A DNA stretch of 64,000 nt from Ottowia beijingensis (lineage in GTDB: Bacteria > Pseudomonadota > Gammaproteobacteria > Burkholderiales > Burkholderiaceae_C). The notes beneath the pieces are model-generated. The model did not search any database, was not told the DNA's origin, and was given only the letters and a program-made list of their open reading frames with translations. The stretch's first letter is position 1; each line of letters opens with the position of its first letter. The stretch is from positions 26,159 to 90,158 of the forward strand of contig NZ_JACCKX010000002.1 in NCBI RefSeq assembly GCF_013423955.1, given 5' to 3'. This document shows positions 61,435-64,000 of this stretch, piece after piece. The translations under genes were made by a program, and so were the position numbers.

Positions 61435-61790
61435 TCAGAAGGTGATGACCTTGTCGGCCGCCATGGTGGCGTCGGCCAGTTCGGCCAGCGTGCCGACGGT
61501 GACGCCGCCGATCAGCTGCAGCGAAAGCAGGCCGCGGTTGCCGGCGCAAGTCTTGCACACCTTCACCGGCACCTGCTGGGCCACCAGCTGCTCCACCATC
61601 TGCTGCAGGGTGTTGCCCGAGGCGTCCTGCTGGTTAGGCAGGCCGAGCACGGTGGCGTCGGACATCAGGAACACGTCGAGCTGCGGCTTCTCGCCCTCGC
61701 GCCCCATCAGCGCCAGGGCCAGGCGCAGGGCGGACAGGCAACGCTCGCTGCCATAGGGCGCGGCATGGATGATGAGCAGGATTTTTGCAT
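61435..61790 (-). CDS. DsrE-family protein
   Basis: About 118 aa DsrE/DsrF-like fold (sulfur-relay relatives). MQKILLIIHAAPYGSERCLS (one A missing near 61784 breaks the frame), ALRLALALMGREGEKPQLDV, FLMSDATVLGLPNQQDASGN, VPVKVCKTCAGNRGLLSLQL and DATMAADKVITF. The CxxC in KVCKTCAG is a possible persulfide or redox site. Confidence 0.85.
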
Positions 61791-61866
61791 GGTCTTTCAG
61801 GGTGGGATATCAGGACCGACTGATGTTAGCGCGCGCCGGTGTCGGCCCACACTGCTTGCCGCGCCA

Positions 61867-62517
61867 TCACGGCCTCAAAATCGGGCCGCGCGAGCAGGCG
61901 CCCAGCCACTGCGACAGCGCGGGCGCCGTCTGCTGTGCAAAGCGTGCCGCGTCGTGGCGGGCGAACTGGCGCACGAAGGGCGCGATGGCGAAGTCGGCCA
62001 GCGCGGGGCGGGTACCGAACAGGTAACGCGGTGCCGCACCACCCTCCAGCCGCACCGCCAGCAGCGACAGAAAGCCCTGGGCAACATCGAAATGCTGCGC
62101 CGCAAAGGCGCGCGCCAACGGATCGCTGTCACCCGCGTCAGGCGCCCCGCCCCACTCGGCGCGGTAGCGCGCGGGGTACTTGTAGCGGTCGAGGTGCGGC
62201 TTGAAGTCGCGCTCGCAGGCCTCGATCAGGGCCAGCATCTCGGCCAGCGTGCCCTGCGCGGGCGTCAGCCAGCCCTCGGGATCGTGCTGCGCCAGCGCCC
62301 AGCGCATCACGTCCAAGCTTTCGTCGATGACCTGGCCACCCGGCAGCACCAGCACGGGCACCGTGCCCTTGGGCGACGCGACCAGCATGGCGGCGGGCTT
62401 GGCGCGCAGCGTGATCTCGCGCAGTTCCACGTCGAGCGCCGACACCTGCACCGCCCAGCGGGCGCGCATGGCGTAGGGGCAGCGGCGAAAGGTGTAGAGC
62501 ACGGGGCGTGGCGTCAT
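61867..62517 (-). CDS. Glutathione S-transferase-like protein
   Basis: 216 aa, intact. N-terminal thioredoxin fold with CPY motif MTPRPVLYTFRRCPYAMRAR, KGTVPVLVLPGGQVIDESLD (cis-Pro and Ser glutathione site), then the helical GST-C domain WLTPAQGTLAEMLALIEACE and RPALADFAIAPFVRQFARHD. The Cys-Pro-Tyr start suggests an omega/GrxB-like thiol transferase. Confidence 0.9.
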   Translation of the reverse strand: MTPRPVLYTFRRCPYAMRARWAVQVSALDVELREITLRAKPAAMLVASPKGTVPVLVLPGGQVIDESLDVMRWALAQHDPEGWLTPAQGTLAEMLALIEACERDFKPHLDRYKYPARYRAEWGGAPDAGDSDPLARAFAAQHFDVAQGFLSLLAVRLEGGAAPRYLFGTRPALADFAIAPFVRQFARHDAARFAQQTAPALSQWLGACSRGPILRP

Positions 62518-62701
62518 GCGGGCATTCTGGCAAAGCGCGCGACACAGCTGGTCACAACACGCCCCCACCGGCGGGGCGGGAACTCTGGCCTTCGTGCGGC
62601 CTCGCACCTATAGTGGGGACGTGGCGCACCATGCCCCACCACGCGGGGCGGAACAGGTTCCGACTACCGCCCTTTCTGCCGATGTATGGAGAAGACAAAC
62701 C

Positions 62702-62908
62702 ATGCACCAGCTCTTGACCCAATTCACCGTCCGCTGGTTGTCGCTGATGACCGGCGCGGCCCATGCCACCACGGCGCTTCGCGCGATGACGCGCCACGCA
62801 CCCGAGAGCGACCCCGACGATGAAGTGCCGCGCGAACTGCCCACGGTGCCTTTGCCGACCGTGGCTGTGCCCTCGGTACCTTTGGCCACCTGGCCCAAGC
62901 CGGCCTGA
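62702..62908 (+). CDS. Short hypothetical protein
   Basis: 68 aa from ATG at 62702 with GGAGA 10 bases upstream: MHQLLTQFTVRWLSLMTGAA, TRHAPESDPDDEVPRELPTV, PLPTVAVPSVPLATWPKPA. Proline/valine-rich C-terminus. No family recognised. Real only if conserved elsewhere. Confidence 0.35.
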   Translation: MHQLLTQFTVRWLSLMTGAAHATTALRAMTRHAPESDPDDEVPRELPTVPLPTVAVPSVPLATWPKPA

Positions 62909-62972
62909 TGACCACCGCGCATTCGGCGCCCCACGGTGCCGGATGCTGGACCGAATCTGTTTTTCGCTCTCG

Positions 62973-63013
62973 TTTCAATAGCTGCTGGCGCTGACCAGAC
63001 AAGCGATGCAGGC

Positions 63014-63030
<17 letters not shown>
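62973..63030 (-). repeat. Dispersed palindromic repeat, copy R12
   Basis: On the minus strand GCAAATAGGCCTGCATCGCT, TGTCTGGTCAGCGCCAGCAG, CTATTGAAACG. It starts within the last codons of tex and includes its stop TAG, in the same orientation as tex. Confidence 0.8.

Positions 63031-64000
<970 letters not shown>

Overview
The window is high-GC DNA that looks like a betaproteobacterium of the family Comamonadaceae (Acidovorax / Alicycliphilus / Comamonas type). The reasons are a dmp/phc-type phenol gene cluster, an IS1071 element, the betaproteobacterial order ygfZ-mltG-tmk-holB-pilZ-tatD, and a dispersed short palindromic repeat family. The sequence appears to be a draft: many clearly conserved genes carry one to four 1-2 base indels, mostly in homopolymer or GC-rich runs. 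Such genes are annotated here over their full extent with the frame breaks noted.

Region 1 (1-20.4 kb) is a two-tier phenol catabolic island. The upper operon (minus strand, 17.6 to 10.7 kb) encodes multicomponent phenol hydroxylase dmpKLMNOP, a chloroplast-type ferredoxin, a catechol 2,3-dioxygenase and a MetA-pathway outer-membrane protein. It starts at a good sigma-54 (-24/-12) promoter and is divergent from a DmpR/TbuT-type sigma-54 activator, which is followed by a GntR/FCD regulator of the AphS/PhcS kind. The lower operon (minus strand, 8.8 to 1.0 kb) encodes a second ferredoxin/catechol dioxygenase pair, a GlcG/HbpS-like protein, dmpC, dmpD, dmpE, an extra short-chain dehydrogenase, dmpF and dmpG. 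A LysR regulator and an ABM-like membrane protein lie upstream, and a chemoreceptor lies downstream. Together these genes convert phenol through catechol and 2-hydroxymuconic semialdehyde to pyruvate and acetyl-CoA. dmpH and dmpI, needed for the full oxalocrotonate branch, are not in the window.

Region 2 (20.4-39.3 kb) is a mobile island. After an M48 peptidase and a 3'-truncated AmpG-like permease come three direct copies of an IS91-family (rolling-circle, HUH) element separated by two tandem copies of a 3.9-kb cargo. The cargo has a small secreted protein, a Bug/TctC solute receptor, a fumarylacetoacetate-hydrolase-family enzyme, an NADPH:FMN reductase and a divergent VOC dioxygenase-like protein. 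Then come an IS5-family remnant, a complete IS1071 with its long inverted repeats, and an inverted IS1071 fragment that cuts off the 3' end of a DUF72 gene.

Region 3 (39.3-64 kb) is ordinary chromosome: a PaiB-like protein, a TadA-haloalkane-dehalogenase-like fusion, ldcA, a nucleotide cyclase-FHA protein, an ankyrin protein, tatD, pilZ, holB, tmk, mltG, ygfZ, a large DUF11-repeat surface protein, an SMP-30 lactonase, a thioesterase-GNAT fusion, an HSL-family esterase, a DUF3011 protein, a lipoprotein with 2-keto-4-pentenoate-hydratase fold, an iron alcohol dehydrogenase, a DsrE protein, a GST and tex (partial). At least twelve copies of a ~60-bp palindromic repeat are scattered here and at the edges of region 1, several abutting stop codons or sitting inside reading frames. 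None is seen in the IS91/IS1071 island. No rRNA, tRNA or CRISPR was found.
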